Of a stretch of 64,000 bases of DNA, positions 30,136-39,402 are shown in pieces; the first letter of the stretch is position 1; every line of letters starts with the position of its first letter. Location of the stretch: contig NZ_WWCT01000028.1 of NCBI RefSeq assembly GCF_009857605.1, positions 1 to 64,000 of the forward strand, read 5' to 3'. The notes below the pieces were generated by a model, which saw only the letters and a program-made list of their open reading frames with translations, was not told the origin of the DNA and did not search any database. The DNA is from Duganella levis. GTDB taxonomy: Bacteria; Pseudomonadota; Gammaproteobacteria; Burkholderiales; Burkholderiaceae_D. Position numbers and translations under genes: made by a program.

Positions 30136-31398
30136 TTAGCCGCCGCGTCGCATCATGTCGAAGAATTCCGTGTTGTTCTTCGTCGCGCGCATCTTGTCGA
30201 GGATGAACTCCATCGCTTCGATCTCGTCCATCGAGTACAGCAGCTTGCGCAGGATCCAGATCTTCTGCAGCTGGTCCGGCTTGATCAGCAACTCTTCGCG
30301 GCGGGTGCCCGATTTGTTCAGGTTGATCGACGGGTAGACGCGTTTCTCGGCCAGGCGGCGCTCCAGGTGCACCTCCATATTGCCGGTGCCCTTGAATTCT
30401 TCGTAGATCACGTCATCCATGCGCGAACCGGTTTCGATCAGCGCGGTGGCGATGATGGTCAGCGAACCGCCTTCTTCGATGTTACGGGCGGCGCCGAAGA
30501 AGCGTTTCGGACGTTGCAGCGCGTTGGCGTCGACACCACCGGTCAGCACCTTGCCGGAGGCCGGGATCACGGTGTTGTAGGCGCGCGCCAGGCGGGTGAT
30601 CGAATCCAGCAGGATGACCACGTCTTTTTTCATTTCGACCAGGCGCTTGGCTTTTTCCAGCACCATCTCGGCGACCTGCACGTGGCGGGTGGCCGGTTCG
30701 TCGAAGGTCGAGGCGACCACTTCGCCGCGCACCGAACGCTGCATCTCGGTCACTTCCTCTGGACGTTCGTCGATCAGCAGCACGATCAGCGTGACGTCAG
30801 GGTGGTTCGAGGTGATCGCGTGGGCGATGTGTTGCAGCATGACCGATTTACCGGACTTCGGCGACGCCACCAGCAGGCCGCGCTGGCCTTTGCCGATCGG
30901 CGCGATCAGGTCGATGATGCGGCCGGTGATGTTTTCCGTGCCGTTGATGTCCCGTTCCAGGCGCAGCGGCTCGTTCGGGTGCAGCGGCGTCAGATTCTCA
31001 AACAATATGCGGTGTTTCGAGGCTTCCGGCGATTCGCCGTTGACCTTGTCGACCTTGACCAGCGCGAAATAACGCTCGCCGTCTTTCGGGGTGCGCACTT
31101 CGCCCTCGATCGAGTCGCCGGTGTGCAGGTTGAAGCGGCGGATTTGCGATGGCGAGATGTAGATGTCGTCGGTGGAGGCCATGTAGCTGGCGTCCGGCGA
31201 GCGCAGGAAGCCGAAGCCGTCCGGCAGCACTTCCAGGGCGCCGTCGCCGAAGATCTGCTCGCCCGATTTGGCGCGTTTTTTCAGGATGGCGAACATCAAC
31301 TCTTGCTTGCGCAGACGCGCCGCATTGTCGATATCCAGTCCGATGGCCATTTCCAACAACGCCGAAACGTGTAAGGCCTTTAATTCAGATAGATGCAT
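30136..31398 (-). CDS. rho: transcription termination factor Rho
   Basis: 420 residues, the normal length. Rho_N helix-extended-loop domain ([21 protein letters not shown]), RNA-binding CSD domain with [15 protein letters not shown]-loop [11 protein letters not shown], Walker [18 protein letters not shown]-loop/R-loop [35 protein letters not shown]. Hexameric RNA helicase that ends transcription. It follows trxA on the same strand, a conserved arrangement in betaproteobacteria. Confidence 0.98.
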   Translation of the reverse strand: MHLSELKALHVSALLEMAIGLDIDNAARLRKQELMFAILKKRAKSGEQIFGDGALEVLPDGFGFLRSPDASYMASTDDIYISPSQIRRFNLHTGDSIEGEVRTPKDGERYFALVKVDKVNGESPEASKHRILFENLTPLHPNEPLRLERDINGTENITGRIIDLIAPIGKGQRGLLVASPKSGKSVMLQHIAHAITSNHPDVTLIVLLIDERPEEVTEMQRSVRGEVVASTFDEPATRHVQVAEMVLEKAKRLVEMKKDVVILLDSITRLARAYNTVIPASGKVLTGGVDANALQRPKRFFGAARNIEEGGSLTIIATALIETGSRMDDVIYEEFKGTGNMEVHLERRLAEKRVYPSINLNKSGTRREELLIKPDQLQKIWILRKLLYSMDEIEAMEFILDKMRATKNNTEFFDMMRRGG

Positions 31399-31517
31399 AT
31401 TGTTGAGTATCCCGTGACGGGAAAGTAAAGGTAGGGGAGGGGACTACGTGGGTGTCTCGTATTATTCAGCGGCGGCCGCGGGCGCGGCGCCGCTGGTACA
31501 ACGGTACGATATCTTAC

Positions 31518-31844
31518 TTAGATATTGCTGTCGATGAAAGAGGTCAGTTGACCTTTTGCCATTGCGCCAACTTTTTGCGCAGCGGCGACGCCGTTCTTGA
31601 ACAGGATCAGGGTCGGGATGCCGCGCACGCCGAACTTGGTAGGGATCTGCTGGTTCGAGTCGACGTCCATCTTGGTGATCTGGATCTTGCCTTCGTATTC
31701 CTTGGCAACTTCTTCCAGGATCGGGGCGATGCTCTTGCATGGACCGCACCATTCAGCCCAGAAGTCGACCAGGACAGGACGGTCGGACTTCAGCACGTCG
31801 GCTTCAAAGGAGGCATCGGTAATGTGTTTGATATTTTCGCTCAT
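31518..31844 (-). CDS. trxA: thioredoxin
   Basis: 108 residues from ATG 31844 with GAGGAA 4 bases upstream. Active site WAEWCGPCK (about residues 28-36), then the cis-proline loop in [12 protein letters not shown]. Cytosolic dithiol reductant for ribonucleotide reductase, methionine sulfoxide reductase and others. The longer in-frame reading upstream is not credible. It lies 119 bases before rho and the two may share a transcript. Confidence 0.97.
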   Translation of the reverse strand: MSENIKHITDASFEADVLKSDRPVLVDFWAEWCGPCKSIAPILEEVAKEYEGKIQITKMDVDSNQQIPTKFGVRGIPTLILFKNGVAAAQKVGAMAKGQLTSFIDSNI

Positions 31845-32045
31845 AGTTTCCTCAATCGAGGTAGATGTAAGTAATAACGCCTGGGGACGGGCCTCAAACG
31901 CTGCCATAGGCAGCACATGGGTGCCATTCGCGCGATTTCAATGTCTCGGAGGGGATAGCAACAAGGTCGGCAGGCAGGGATGGCGTAAATAATAACCCAT
32001 TTTTCAGAAATGTGCGGTGGTTTGTCAAAACCCGCAAAATTCTGC

Positions 32046-35000
32046 TCAATTATCGTCGGCGAAGGTGGTGTTGGTCATGATCTGCTCGGTGATCTGTTCC
32101 AGCAGCGGCCACAGTTTTTGCAGCAGCGCCTGGGCGTGCTGCTGGTTGTCGGCGTCGCTGCCGTCGGCCGGCAACTGCTCCAGCTCCAGCAGCAGCTCGC
32201 CCATGCCGAGCGCGCCGACGGTGCGCGCCGGCGATTTCAGCTTGTGGCCGAGGTCGCGCAGCGCGGTCAGGTCGCCGCGCCGCAGCGCCGCCTCCATCTG
32301 GTTCAGGCCATCCTGGGTGTTTTGCAGGAACTTGAAGGCGAATTTGCGCACCTTGTGCGGATGGTAGCCCAGCAGCTTGGCCAGGATCGACAGATCGATC
32401 ACCGCCGGGTCGCCGCCCAGCGTGGTGGTGAAGGCCGGCCGCTGCGGCCGCACCGGCGGCGTCTCGCGCACGGTGTCGTCGTCGCGCTCCGGCAGCCAGT
32501 TGGCGATGGTCTGGTACATTAGCGCCGGCTGGATCGGCTTGGAGATGAAATCGTCCATGCCGGCCTCGATGCAGCGCACCCGGTCTTCGCTGGTGGCGGT
32601 GGCGGTCATGGCCAGCACCCGCATGTCGGCCAGGCGTGGGTCGGCGCGGATGCGGCGGGTCGCTTCCAGGCCGTCCATCAGCGGCATCTGCACGTCCATC
32701 AGCACGCAGTCGAAGGCGGTCTGGCGCAGCAGCTCCAGCGCTTCCATGCCGTTGGCGGCCAGGCATACCGACGAGCCCACTTCCTCGAGCATCTCCAGCG
32801 CGATCTGCTGGTTGAAGGTGTTGTCCTCGACCAGCAGGATGCGGGCGTTCTTCAGCGCCGACATCACCGCCGCGCTGCGCGACGACGCCAGCAGCTCGGC
32901 GGCGGCGTCCTTGACGCGGTCGATCAGCTCCGGCACCGAGGCGCTGGAAATGCCGAGGCGCGCGGTGAACCAGAAGGTGCTGCCCTGGCCGGGGCGGCTG
33001 TGCACGCCCACCTCGCCACCCATCAGCTGCGCCAGCTGCTTGCAGATCGACAGACCGAGGCCGGTGCCGCCGTATTCGCGGGTGGTGGAGGTGTCGGCCT
33101 GCTGGAACGACTGGAACAGTTTGTCGATTTCCGCTTCCGACAAGCCGATGCCGCAGTCGCTCACTTCAAAGCGCAGCAGGCAGCCGTGGACGTCGCCGAC
33201 CACCTGCCGCACGCGCACTTCGATGCGGCCTTTTTCGCTGAACTTGATGGCGTTGTTGGCGTAGTTGATCAGCACCTGGCCCAGTCGCAGCGGGTCGCCG
33301 CGCAGCACCCTGGGCAGGGTCGGATCGAGGTCGTACACCAGTTCCAGTTCGCGGCTGGCGGCCTTCGGCGCCACCACCGTGTTGAGCGTCTGGATCACAT
33401 GGTCGAGCGCAAAGTCGAGCTGCTCGATTTCCAGCTTGCCGGCTTCGATCTTGGAGATGTCGAGGATGTCGTCGATGATGCCCAGCAGGTGCTCACCGGC
33501 GAAGCGGATCTTTTCCAGGTAGTCGCGCTGGCGCGGATCGAGTTCGGTCTTCAGCGCCAGGTAGGCCATGCCGATCACGCCATTCATCGGCGTGCGGATC
33601 TCGTGGCTCATATTGGCCAGGAACTGGCCCTTGGTCTGGCTGGCTTCCTCGGCCACCATGCGCGCCTGATCCAGTTCGCGGGTGCGCATCGCCACCCGTT
33701 CTTCCAGGTGTTCATTCAGTTCGCGCAGCGCGTCTTCGCCGCGCTTGCGGTCGGTGATTTCGGTCAGGCTGGCCACCACCAGGTGCACCGCGCCGCTGTC
33801 GTCCGGGATCGGTTCGACGTTGACCGACAGCCAGCAACGGCCGCCGTCCGGCTGCGCCAGCCCCATCACCACATCGCGCACCGGCATGCCGAGCGCCAGC
33901 GCCAGTTGCACCGGATGGCTGCTGGCGTCGAACGGCGTGCCGTCCTCGCGCACGCCGGCCCACAGGCCGCCGGGACTTAGTTCCGCCGTGTGCGCCAGCA
34001 GCCGCGCGGCGGCGGCGTTGCGTTCGATGATGGCGCCGCCGCCGTCGATCATCGCCAGGCCGTTGGTGACGGCGTTGAAGATCGACGCCAGCCGCTGGCT
34101 GGAGCCGCGCAGTGCGTCTTCCGCCTGGCGGCGCGCGGTGATATCGGTCAGCATCGCCAGCGTGCCGGCGTAATGGCCGGCGCCGGGGCCCGATTCGGCG
34201 TTCATCACGGTGGTCGACAGCAGGCACCAGACAGTGCTGCCGTCGCGCCGCTGGAAGCAGACGTCGCCCTGGCCGGCTTCACCGGACAGGCGGCGCTGCA
34301 AGTGCTGCTTGAGCAGGGCGCGGCCGCTGTCGTCCATGAAGTCGGTCATGGCGCGGCCCATCATCTGCTCGATGTCATAGTCCAGCATCTGCGCCAGCGT
34401 CGGATTGACGAAGGTGGTGCGGTCGTCGGCGTTGGTCATCCAGATGCCTTCGGCGGCGGTCTGCACGATCTGGCGGTAGCGTTCGGAGCTGGCCTGCAAG
34501 GCTTCCTCGGCGCGCTGGCGCTGGGTCATGTCGCGCAATGCCACGATCACCAGCGGCTGGCCGGCCAGCGTCACCGGCGTCATATGCACCATGGCCGGGA
34601 AGCTGCTGCTGTCGTTGCGCATGGCGCACAGCACGCGGCCCGGCAGGTTGGCGCGCACGAACAGTTCGCGCACGCGGCCGTTGGTGCGCATGGCTTCCGG
34701 CGCCAGCTGTTCGATCGAGCGGCCGGCCATGTCCCCCTCGTAGCCGAAGCTGTGCGCGCAGGCCGGATTGGCGTGCAGCACCTTGCCGCTGTGGTCGGCC
34801 ACCAGCAGCGCGCCGGGCATGGCATTGACCACTGCCCACATGCGTTTTTCCTCGGCTTCCGCGCGCTCGCCGATATCGGCCATGGTGCCGGCCGCGCGCA
34901 GCGGCAGGCCGTTGGCGTCGCGCTGCAAGATCATGCCGCGCGCCAGCACCCACTTCCAGTCGCCGCTTTTGGTACGCAGCCGGTGCTCGCTGCGAATCTG

Positions 35001-36368
35001 GCCGGTGGCCTCGTTGGTGCTGGCCAGGTGTAGCTGGATGCCGTACTCGATGCGCGGACGATCGTCCGGGTGCAGATAGTCCAGCCATTCCTCTACCGTT
35101 GGATGGAATTCCTCCGGGCTGTAGCCCAGCAGCTGGCAATAGCGCGGCGACAGCGCCAGCGTGCCGCTGTCGAGCCGCCACTCCCAGCTGCCTTCGCCGG
35201 AACCTTCCAGCGCCAGGCTGGCCAGGCGTTCGGCGCTGCCCAGTTCGGCGCGCGCGGTGCGCAGCGCGCGGCCTTGCACGCGCAGGCGCCAGGCAAACGC
35301 GAAGGAGGTCAGCAGCAGCACCGCGCCGATCAGCGCGCCGCCGTAGCGCAGCAGCGGATTGGCGTCCGGCGGCTGGTACAGAAAGCCGTCGAGATTGAAA
35401 TTGACCGGCAACATGCCCTGCGCGATATAGGCCTGGGCCAGCGTGCGCCAGCGTTCCGGGTTGCTGTAACCGAGTTCGATCAGCGGCTGTTCCAGCAACT
35501 GGGCGATGCCCTGCGCTTCAAACATCAGGTGTTCGCGGCTGTGGCGCTCCGGGTAGCGGGCGCGTATCAGGTCGGCGATCTCGCCGGGATGGCGCATGGC
35601 GTAGACCCAGCCGCGCAGCGTTGCTTCGCGCAGCGCCTGCGCGCGCGCCGGGTGTTCGCGCAATTCGCTCTCGGTGGTGTACAGCACGTCGCCGTAGAAA
35701 TCCAGCCCCACGCTGCGCGGCGACAGCAGCTCGTAGCGCAGGTTGAGGCGGTTCAGCACATACGGGGCTTCGGTCTGGTAGACCGACATGGCGTCCACCC
35801 GGCCCTCGGCCAGGTCGTCGAAGTTGTAGCTGTGCGGGACCTGGAACAGCGAGTCCATGCGCACGCCAGATTTTTTCAGGAAGACGGTCAGCTCTTCATT
35901 GTTCGGCGCGATCATCAGGCGGGTGCCGGGCCACGCGCGCGGCTTGCCGTCGGCCTCCACGCGCCGCAGCAGGGTGGCGCCGGAATGCTGGAATACCGAC
36001 GCCAGCACCACCACCGGCTGGCCAATGCCGCGCGCCAGCAGCAGCGTGGTGTTGCCGACGCCGTATTGGGCGTGGCCCTGCATCACGGTCTGCAAAGGAT
36101 CGGCGCCGGGACGGGCTTCCAGCAGCGTGACATCGAGGCCGGCGTCGCGGTAATAGCCCTGGTCCTGGGCGGCGTAATAGCCGGCGAACTGGAACTGGTG
36201 CAGCCATTTGAGCTGGATGGTGACTTTTTCGGCCGCTGCCGCCGTCGCCGGCAGCAGCACAAGTGCGAACGCGCATGTCGCCACCCTGTGCGACAGACGT
36301 TGCCAGCGGGACTGGCGCAAGCGCGGACGGCTGAAAAACAAGTGATCCCCTTCGGTGGACTGGAGCAT
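32046..36368 (-). CDS. giant hybrid histidine kinase with NMT1/THI5-like sensor and Hpt domain
   Basis: 1440 residues. Signal peptide or helix at about 27-45, a periplasmic NMT1/SsuA-like binding domain (about 48-330; [20 protein letters not shown]), a membrane helix (about 345-363), then four PAS/PAC modules (about 385-870, first one PAS_3-like), HisKA with [10 protein letters not shown], HATPase with GTGLGLS, receiver with CVLMDVQMP, and Hpt with [11 protein letters not shown]. The binding domain is close to proteins that carry pyrimidine precursors or sulfonates, so a small-molecule ligand is expected. The start is uncertain: ATG 36368 lacks a ribosome binding site, but a TTG at 36341 is preceded by GAAGGGG. 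Confidence 0.92.
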   Translation of the reverse strand: MLQSTEGDHLFFSRPRLRQSRWQRLSHRVATCAFALVLLPATAAAAEKVTIQLKWLHQFQFAGYYAAQDQGYYRDAGLDVTLLEARPGADPLQTVMQGHAQYGVGNTTLLLARGIGQPVVVLASVFQHSGATLLRRVEADGKPRAWPGTRLMIAPNNEELTVFLKKSGVRMDSLFQVPHSYNFDDLAEGRVDAMSVYQTEAPYVLNRLNLRYELLSPRSVGLDFYGDVLYTTESELREHPARAQALREATLRGWVYAMRHPGEIADLIRARYPERHSREHLMFEAQGIAQLLEQPLIELGYSNPERWRTLAQAYIAQGMLPVNFNLDGFLYQPPDANPLLRYGGALIGAVLLLTSFAFAWRLRVQGRALRTARAELGSAERLASLALEGSGEGSWEWRLDSGTLALSPRYCQLLGYSPEEFHPTVEEWLDYLHPDDRPRIEYGIQLHLASTNEATGQIRSEHRLRTKSGDWKWVLARGMILQRDANGLPLRAAGTMADIGERAEAEEKRMWAVVNAMPGALLVADHSGKVLHANPACAHSFGYEGDMAGRSIEQLAPEAMRTNGRVRELFVRANLPGRVLCAMRNDSSSFPAMVHMTPVTLAGQPLVIVALRDMTQRQRAEEALQASSERYRQIVQTAAEGIWMTNADDRTTFVNPTLAQMLDYDIEQMMGRAMTDFMDDSGRALLKQHLQRRLSGEAGQGDVCFQRRDGSTVWCLLSTTVMNAESGPGAGHYAGTLAMLTDITARRQAEDALRGSSQRLASIFNAVTNGLAMIDGGGAIIERNAAAARLLAHTAELSPGGLWAGVREDGTPFDASSHPVQLALALGMPVRDVVMGLAQPDGGRCWLSVNVEPIPDDSGAVHLVVASLTEITDRKRGEDALRELNEHLEERVAMRTRELDQARMVAEEASQTKGQFLANMSHEIRTPMNGVIGMAYLALKTELDPRQRDYLEKIRFAGEHLLGIIDDILDISKIEAGKLEIEQLDFALDHVIQTLNTVVAPKAASRELELVYDLDPTLPRVLRGDPLRLGQVLINYANNAIKFSEKGRIEVRVRQVVGDVHGCLLRFEVSDCGIGLSEAEIDKLFQSFQQADTSTTREYGGTGLGLSICKQLAQLMGGEVGVHSRPGQGSTFWFTARLGISSASVPELIDRVKDAAAELLASSRSAAVMSALKNARILLVEDNTFNQQIALEMLEEVGSSVCLAANGMEALELLRQTAFDCVLMDVQMPLMDGLEATRRIRADPRLADMRVLAMTATATSEDRVRCIEAGMDDFISKPIQPALMYQTIANWLPERDDDTVRETPPVRPQRPAFTTTLGGDPAVIDLSILAKLLGYHPHKVRKFAFKFLQNTQDGLNQMEAALRRGDLTALRDLGHKLKSPARTVGALGMGELLLELEQLPADGSDADNQQHAQALLQKLWPLLEQITEQIMTNTTFADDN

Positions 36369-36546
36369 GCTGAACCGAGGAAACTATAGCATCGAAGGCT
36401 TTGTCGTAGACATCGGCGTGGCAAGAAAACGATTGCGTCGCCAGCGCGCACAAAAACGCGCCAAATTTAACAGTTTTGGCTGGTTTTCGTGACAATCGGT
36501 GAGAAAGCGAGACGCGTGGCGCATTGCGGCTTGCTAGCCAGGGCTT

Positions 36547-37269
36547 CTACTGGTTGAAGCTGCCGGCGAACTGGTAGCGGTGGCCGGGATGCCACATGGT
36601 CACCAGCGAGGCGGTCAGGCCGCCGGAGCGGGTCTGGCGGCGCAGCACCAGGCACGGCTGGCGGGTGTCGATGGCCAGCATGTCGGCGATGTCGCGCGGC
36701 GCCGCCAGCGCCTCGATGCTGTAGGTGGCCCCTTGCAGCGGCGCCGCCTGCATCAGGTATTCGTTGGGCGTGACGTGGGCGAAGTCCTGCTCCATGTAAT
36801 CCGGCGCGCACTGCGGGTTGACCCAGCGGTCCTCGACCTGGATCGGCACGCCGTTTTCAAAGTGCACGATCACCGAATGGAACAGCGGATGGCCGGGCGG
36901 CAGCTCGAACTGCTTGGCCATCAGGTCGCTGGCACGCACGCGCTCCAGCTGTTGCAGGCTGCTGCGGTGGGCGTGGCCGCGCGCGCGCACTTCGTCGGCG
37001 ATGGATTTAATTTCCAGCAGCGTGGCCTGGTATTTTTGCTGGGCGACGTAGGTGCCGGAGCCCTGGCGGCGCGTCAGCACCTGCTCGGCGGTGAGTTCGC
37101 GCACGGCGCGGTTGACGGTCATGCGCGACACGCCGAACTGTTTGACCAGGGCCTGCTCGGACGGAATCACATCGCCTTCCTTCCACGTGCCGGCGGCGAT
37201 CTCGGCCAGCAGGTAGTCCTTGATGCGCTGGAAAATGGGCGTGCTGTCTTGCGTAACTTGGTCGTCCAA
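36547..37269 (-). CDS. hutC: histidine utilization repressor HutC
   Basis: 240-residue GntR/HutC-family repressor. Winged helix (PIFQRIKDYLLAEIAAGTW...VSRMTVNRAVRELTAE, residues 11-70) and UTRA effector domain (about 90-235) ending in WHPGHRYQFAGSF, the usual HutC tail. Urocanate is the known inducer of the family. The start is TTG at 37269, fixed by GAGGAG 8 bases upstream. It is transcribed away from the structural operon and lies 6.6 kb from hutU. It has its own promoter with an operator-like site. Confidence 0.93.
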   Translation of the reverse strand: MDDQVTQDSTPIFQRIKDYLLAEIAAGTWKEGDVIPSEQALVKQFGVSRMTVNRAVRELTAEQVLTRRQGSGTYVAQQKYQATLLEIKSIADEVRARGHAHRSSLQQLERVRASDLMAKQFELPPGHPLFHSVIVHFENGVPIQVEDRWVNPQCAPDYMEQDFAHVTPNEYLMQAAPLQGATYSIEALAAPRDIADMLAIDTRQPCLVLRRQTRSGGLTASLVTMWHPGHRYQFAGSFNQ

Positions 37270-37293
37270 ACGGCTGTCTCCTCGTGAGTAGTC

Positions 37294-37323
37294 ATTCTAG
37301 CATCGCCTGCTTGTACAATTCAA
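37294..37323 (-). promoter_or_regulatory. hutC promoter with operator-like TTGTACAA
   Basis: On the minus strand TTGAAT (37323-37318) and TAGAAT (37299-37294) are separated by 18 bases. The palindrome TTGTACAA (37311-37318) overlaps the -35 edge and spacer. The half-sites match those in the hutU operator but with no gap between them, so autoregulation by HutC is likely yet not certain. Confidence 0.5.
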
Positions 37324-37396
37324 AAGCAAGAGGCGGAGTGCGTGGCGATGCGGCGCCGGCTAGCATGGCATCATTCCACCTGTGACGGAGTCTGAG

Positions 37397-38452
37397 ATGA
37401 ACAAGTATTTGAGCGATACGCGGCGCTGGACCGCCGTGCAGCAGCGCGACGCCGGCGCCGACGGCGAATTCTGGTATTCGGTGCGCAGCACCGGGGTGTA
37501 CTGCCGTCCTTCGTGCGGTGCGCGGCCGGCCCTGCGCAAGAACGTGGCCTTCCACGACAGCCGCGAGGCGGCCGAGCAGGCCGGTTTTCGTCCGTGCCTG
37601 CGCTGCAAGCCGGACCAGCCGCCGCTGGCCGAGCGCCAGGCGGCGCTGGTGGCGCAGGCCTGCCGCCTGATCGACGAGGCGGAAGAGGCGCCGGATCTGG
37701 ACAGTCTGGCGCTGGCGGTGGGCGTCAGCCGTTTCTACTTCCACCGCATGTTCAAGGCGGTGACCGGGATTACGCCCAAGGCCTATGCCAATGCGGCGCG
37801 TGCGCGGCGGGTGCAGGCGGGTCTGGCCGGACAGGCGTCGGTGACGGAGGCGATGTATGCGGCCGGCTTCAATTCCAGCGGACGGTTTTATGCGCAGTCG
37901 CCGGCGGTGCTGGGCATGACGCCGACTGCTTTCCGCGCCGGCGGTGTGGGCGAGCAGATTCGCTTTGCGATTGCCGAGTGTTCGCTGGGGCCGATTCTGG
38001 TGGCCAGCACGGTGCAGGGGATTTGCGCGATTCTGATCGATGACGATCCGGATTTCCTGGTGCGGGATTTGCAGGACCGTTTTCCCAAGGCGGAGCTGAT
38101 CGGCGCCGAGCCTGAGTATGAGCAGGTGGTGTCGCGTGTGGTGGGCATGGTCGAGCAGCCGTCGGTGGGGCTGGACTTGCCGCTCGATGTGCGGGGCACG
38201 GCGTTCCAGCAGCGCGTGTGGCAGGTGCTGCGGGCGATACCGTCCGGGCGGCGGGTCACGTATGCCGAGCTGGCGGAATTGGCCGGTGTGCCGCGCGGGG
38301 CGCGGGCGGTGGCGTCGGCCTGCGCGGCGAATGCGATTGCGGTGGCGATACCGTGCCACCGCGTGGTACGCAATGATGGATCGATCTCCGGTTATCGCTG
38401 GGGCGTGGACCGCAAGGCGGCGTTGTTGAACCGGGAGATGGGCAGTGAGTAA
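37397..38452 (+). CDS. ada: Ada: methylphosphotriester / O6-methylguanine-DNA methyltransferase and regulator
   Basis: 351 residues from ATG 37397 (GGAG 6 bases upstream). The N-terminal Ada zinc domain has cysteines in GVYCRPSCGARPAL and FRPCLRCKPD (about 33-72), then an AraC-type helix-turn-helix (about 90-175), then the methyltransferase domain with active site IPCHRVVR (Cys near 320). Full-length Ada repairs alkylated DNA and becomes an activator when its first cysteine is methylated. The next gene overlaps it by 8 bases and is probably part of the adaptive response. Confidence 0.95.
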   Translation: MNKYLSDTRRWTAVQQRDAGADGEFWYSVRSTGVYCRPSCGARPALRKNVAFHDSREAAEQAGFRPCLRCKPDQPPLAERQAALVAQACRLIDEAEEAPDLDSLALAVGVSRFYFHRMFKAVTGITPKAYANAARARRVQAGLAGQASVTEAMYAAGFNSSGRFYAQSPAVLGMTPTAFRAGGVGEQIRFAIAECSLGPILVASTVQGICAILIDDDPDFLVRDLQDRFPKAELIGAEPEYEQVVSRVVGMVEQPSVGLDLPLDVRGTAFQQRVWQVLRAIPSGRRVTYAELAELAGVPRGARAVASACAANAIAVAIPCHRVVRNDGSISGYRWGVDRKAALLNREMGSE

Positions 38453-39296
38453 CAACGAACTTGATTTCGGCGATCCGTCCGCAGAGCGCAAGCCGCGCAC
38501 CGTGCCGCCGTTGGCGCCAGCGCCGGCAGCGGATGCCGCTCAAGCCGCGCAGGCTGCGCAAACGGCGCGGCGGGCGGTGGGGGCGGCGGCCGGCATCGCC
38601 GTCCATGTCGCCGGCCTCGACTGGCAGGCGATCACCGACGAGCTGAATGCGCGCGGTTACGCCGTCCTTCCCGGCCTGCTGACCGCCGACGAATGCGCGG
38701 CGATGGCGGCGCAGTACGCGCAGCCGCAGTTGTTCCGCAGCCGCGTGGTGATGTCGCAGCATGGCTTCGGCAGCGGCGAGTACCAGTACTTCCGCTACCC
38801 GCTGCCATCGCTGATCGCCGCGCTGCGCAACGCCCTGTATGGCCCGCTGGCGCAGATCGCCAACCGCTGGCATGAGCTGATGGACCTGCCCGACCGCTTT
38901 CCGGCCGAGCACACCGAGTTCCTGGCCCGCTGCCACGCCGCCGGCCAGCAGCGGCCGACGCCGTTGCTGTTGCAGTACACGGCAGGCGATTACAACTGCC
39001 TGCACCAGGATCTGTACGGCGAGCACGTCTTTCCGTTGCAAGCCGCCGTGCTGCTGAGCCAACCGGGAGCAGACTTCGACGGCGGCGAATTCGTGCTGAC
39101 CGAACAACGCCCGCGCATGCAGTCACGGGTGGAAGTGGTACCGCTGAAGCGCGGCGACATGGTCATCTTCGCCGTCAACCACCGTCCCGTACAGGGCACG
39201 CGTGGCATCTACCGCGTCAACCTGCGGCATGGCGTCAGCCGGCTGCGGGTCGGCGCCCGCCACACGCTAGGCATCATCTTCCACGACGCCAATTAG
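38445..39296 (+). CDS. 2OG-Fe(II) oxygenase of the damaged-DNA-associated family (PF09859/COG3826 type)
   Basis: 283 residues from GTG 38445, which overlaps the end of ada. The first 50 residues are Ala/Pro-rich and likely unstructured. The catalytic core has DYNCLHQDLYGEHVFPLQ (iron ligands in HQD), GGEFVLTEQRPRMQSR, and NHRPVQGTRGIYRVNLRHGVSRLR with the distal His and the 2-oxoglutarate arginine. This block is the hallmark of a family annotated as an oxygenase linked to repair of alkylated DNA, though its substrate has not been firmly shown to my knowledge. Coupling to ada supports such a role. Confidence 0.87.
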   Translation: MSNNELDFGDPSAERKPRTVPPLAPAPAADAAQAAQAAQTARRAVGAAAGIAVHVAGLDWQAITDELNARGYAVLPGLLTADECAAMAAQYAQPQLFRSRVVMSQHGFGSGEYQYFRYPLPSLIAALRNALYGPLAQIANRWHELMDLPDRFPAEHTEFLARCHAAGQQRPTPLLLQYTAGDYNCLHQDLYGEHVFPLQAAVLLSQPGADFDGGEFVLTEQRPRMQSRVEVVPLKRGDMVIFAVNHRPVQGTRGIYRVNLRHGVSRLRVGARHTLGIIFHDAN

Positions 39297-39297
39297 C

Positions 39298-39391
39298 AAT
39301 CCGGGGTCAGGTCCGGCACTTGGACACGAGCCCAACCGTAGCGCTCGCTACGGTTGGGCTCGTGTCCAAGTGCCGGACCTGACCCCGGATT
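39298..39391. repeat. perfect 46-bp-arm palindrome between convergent genes
   Basis: Bases 39298-39343 and 39346-39391 are exact reverse complements with a 2-base loop (CT). The outer ends are AATCCGGGGTCAGG and CCTGACCCCGGATT. It is followed by a duplicated CCGGATTCTA (39385-39394 and 39396-39405), the second copy of which supplies the stop codon of the MsbA-like gene. GGGGTCAGG-type ends resemble intergenic REP-like repeats common in Oxalobacteraceae. It can fold into one very long hairpin in RNA from either strand. Confidence 0.92.
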
Positions 39392-39402
39392 CTATCCGGA
39401 TT

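Noticed and set aside
31466-31494. CAGCGGCG...CGCCGCTG hairpin between trxA and rho as a terminator
   Set aside because: No T tract on the minus strand; trxA and rho may be read through, so it was not called.
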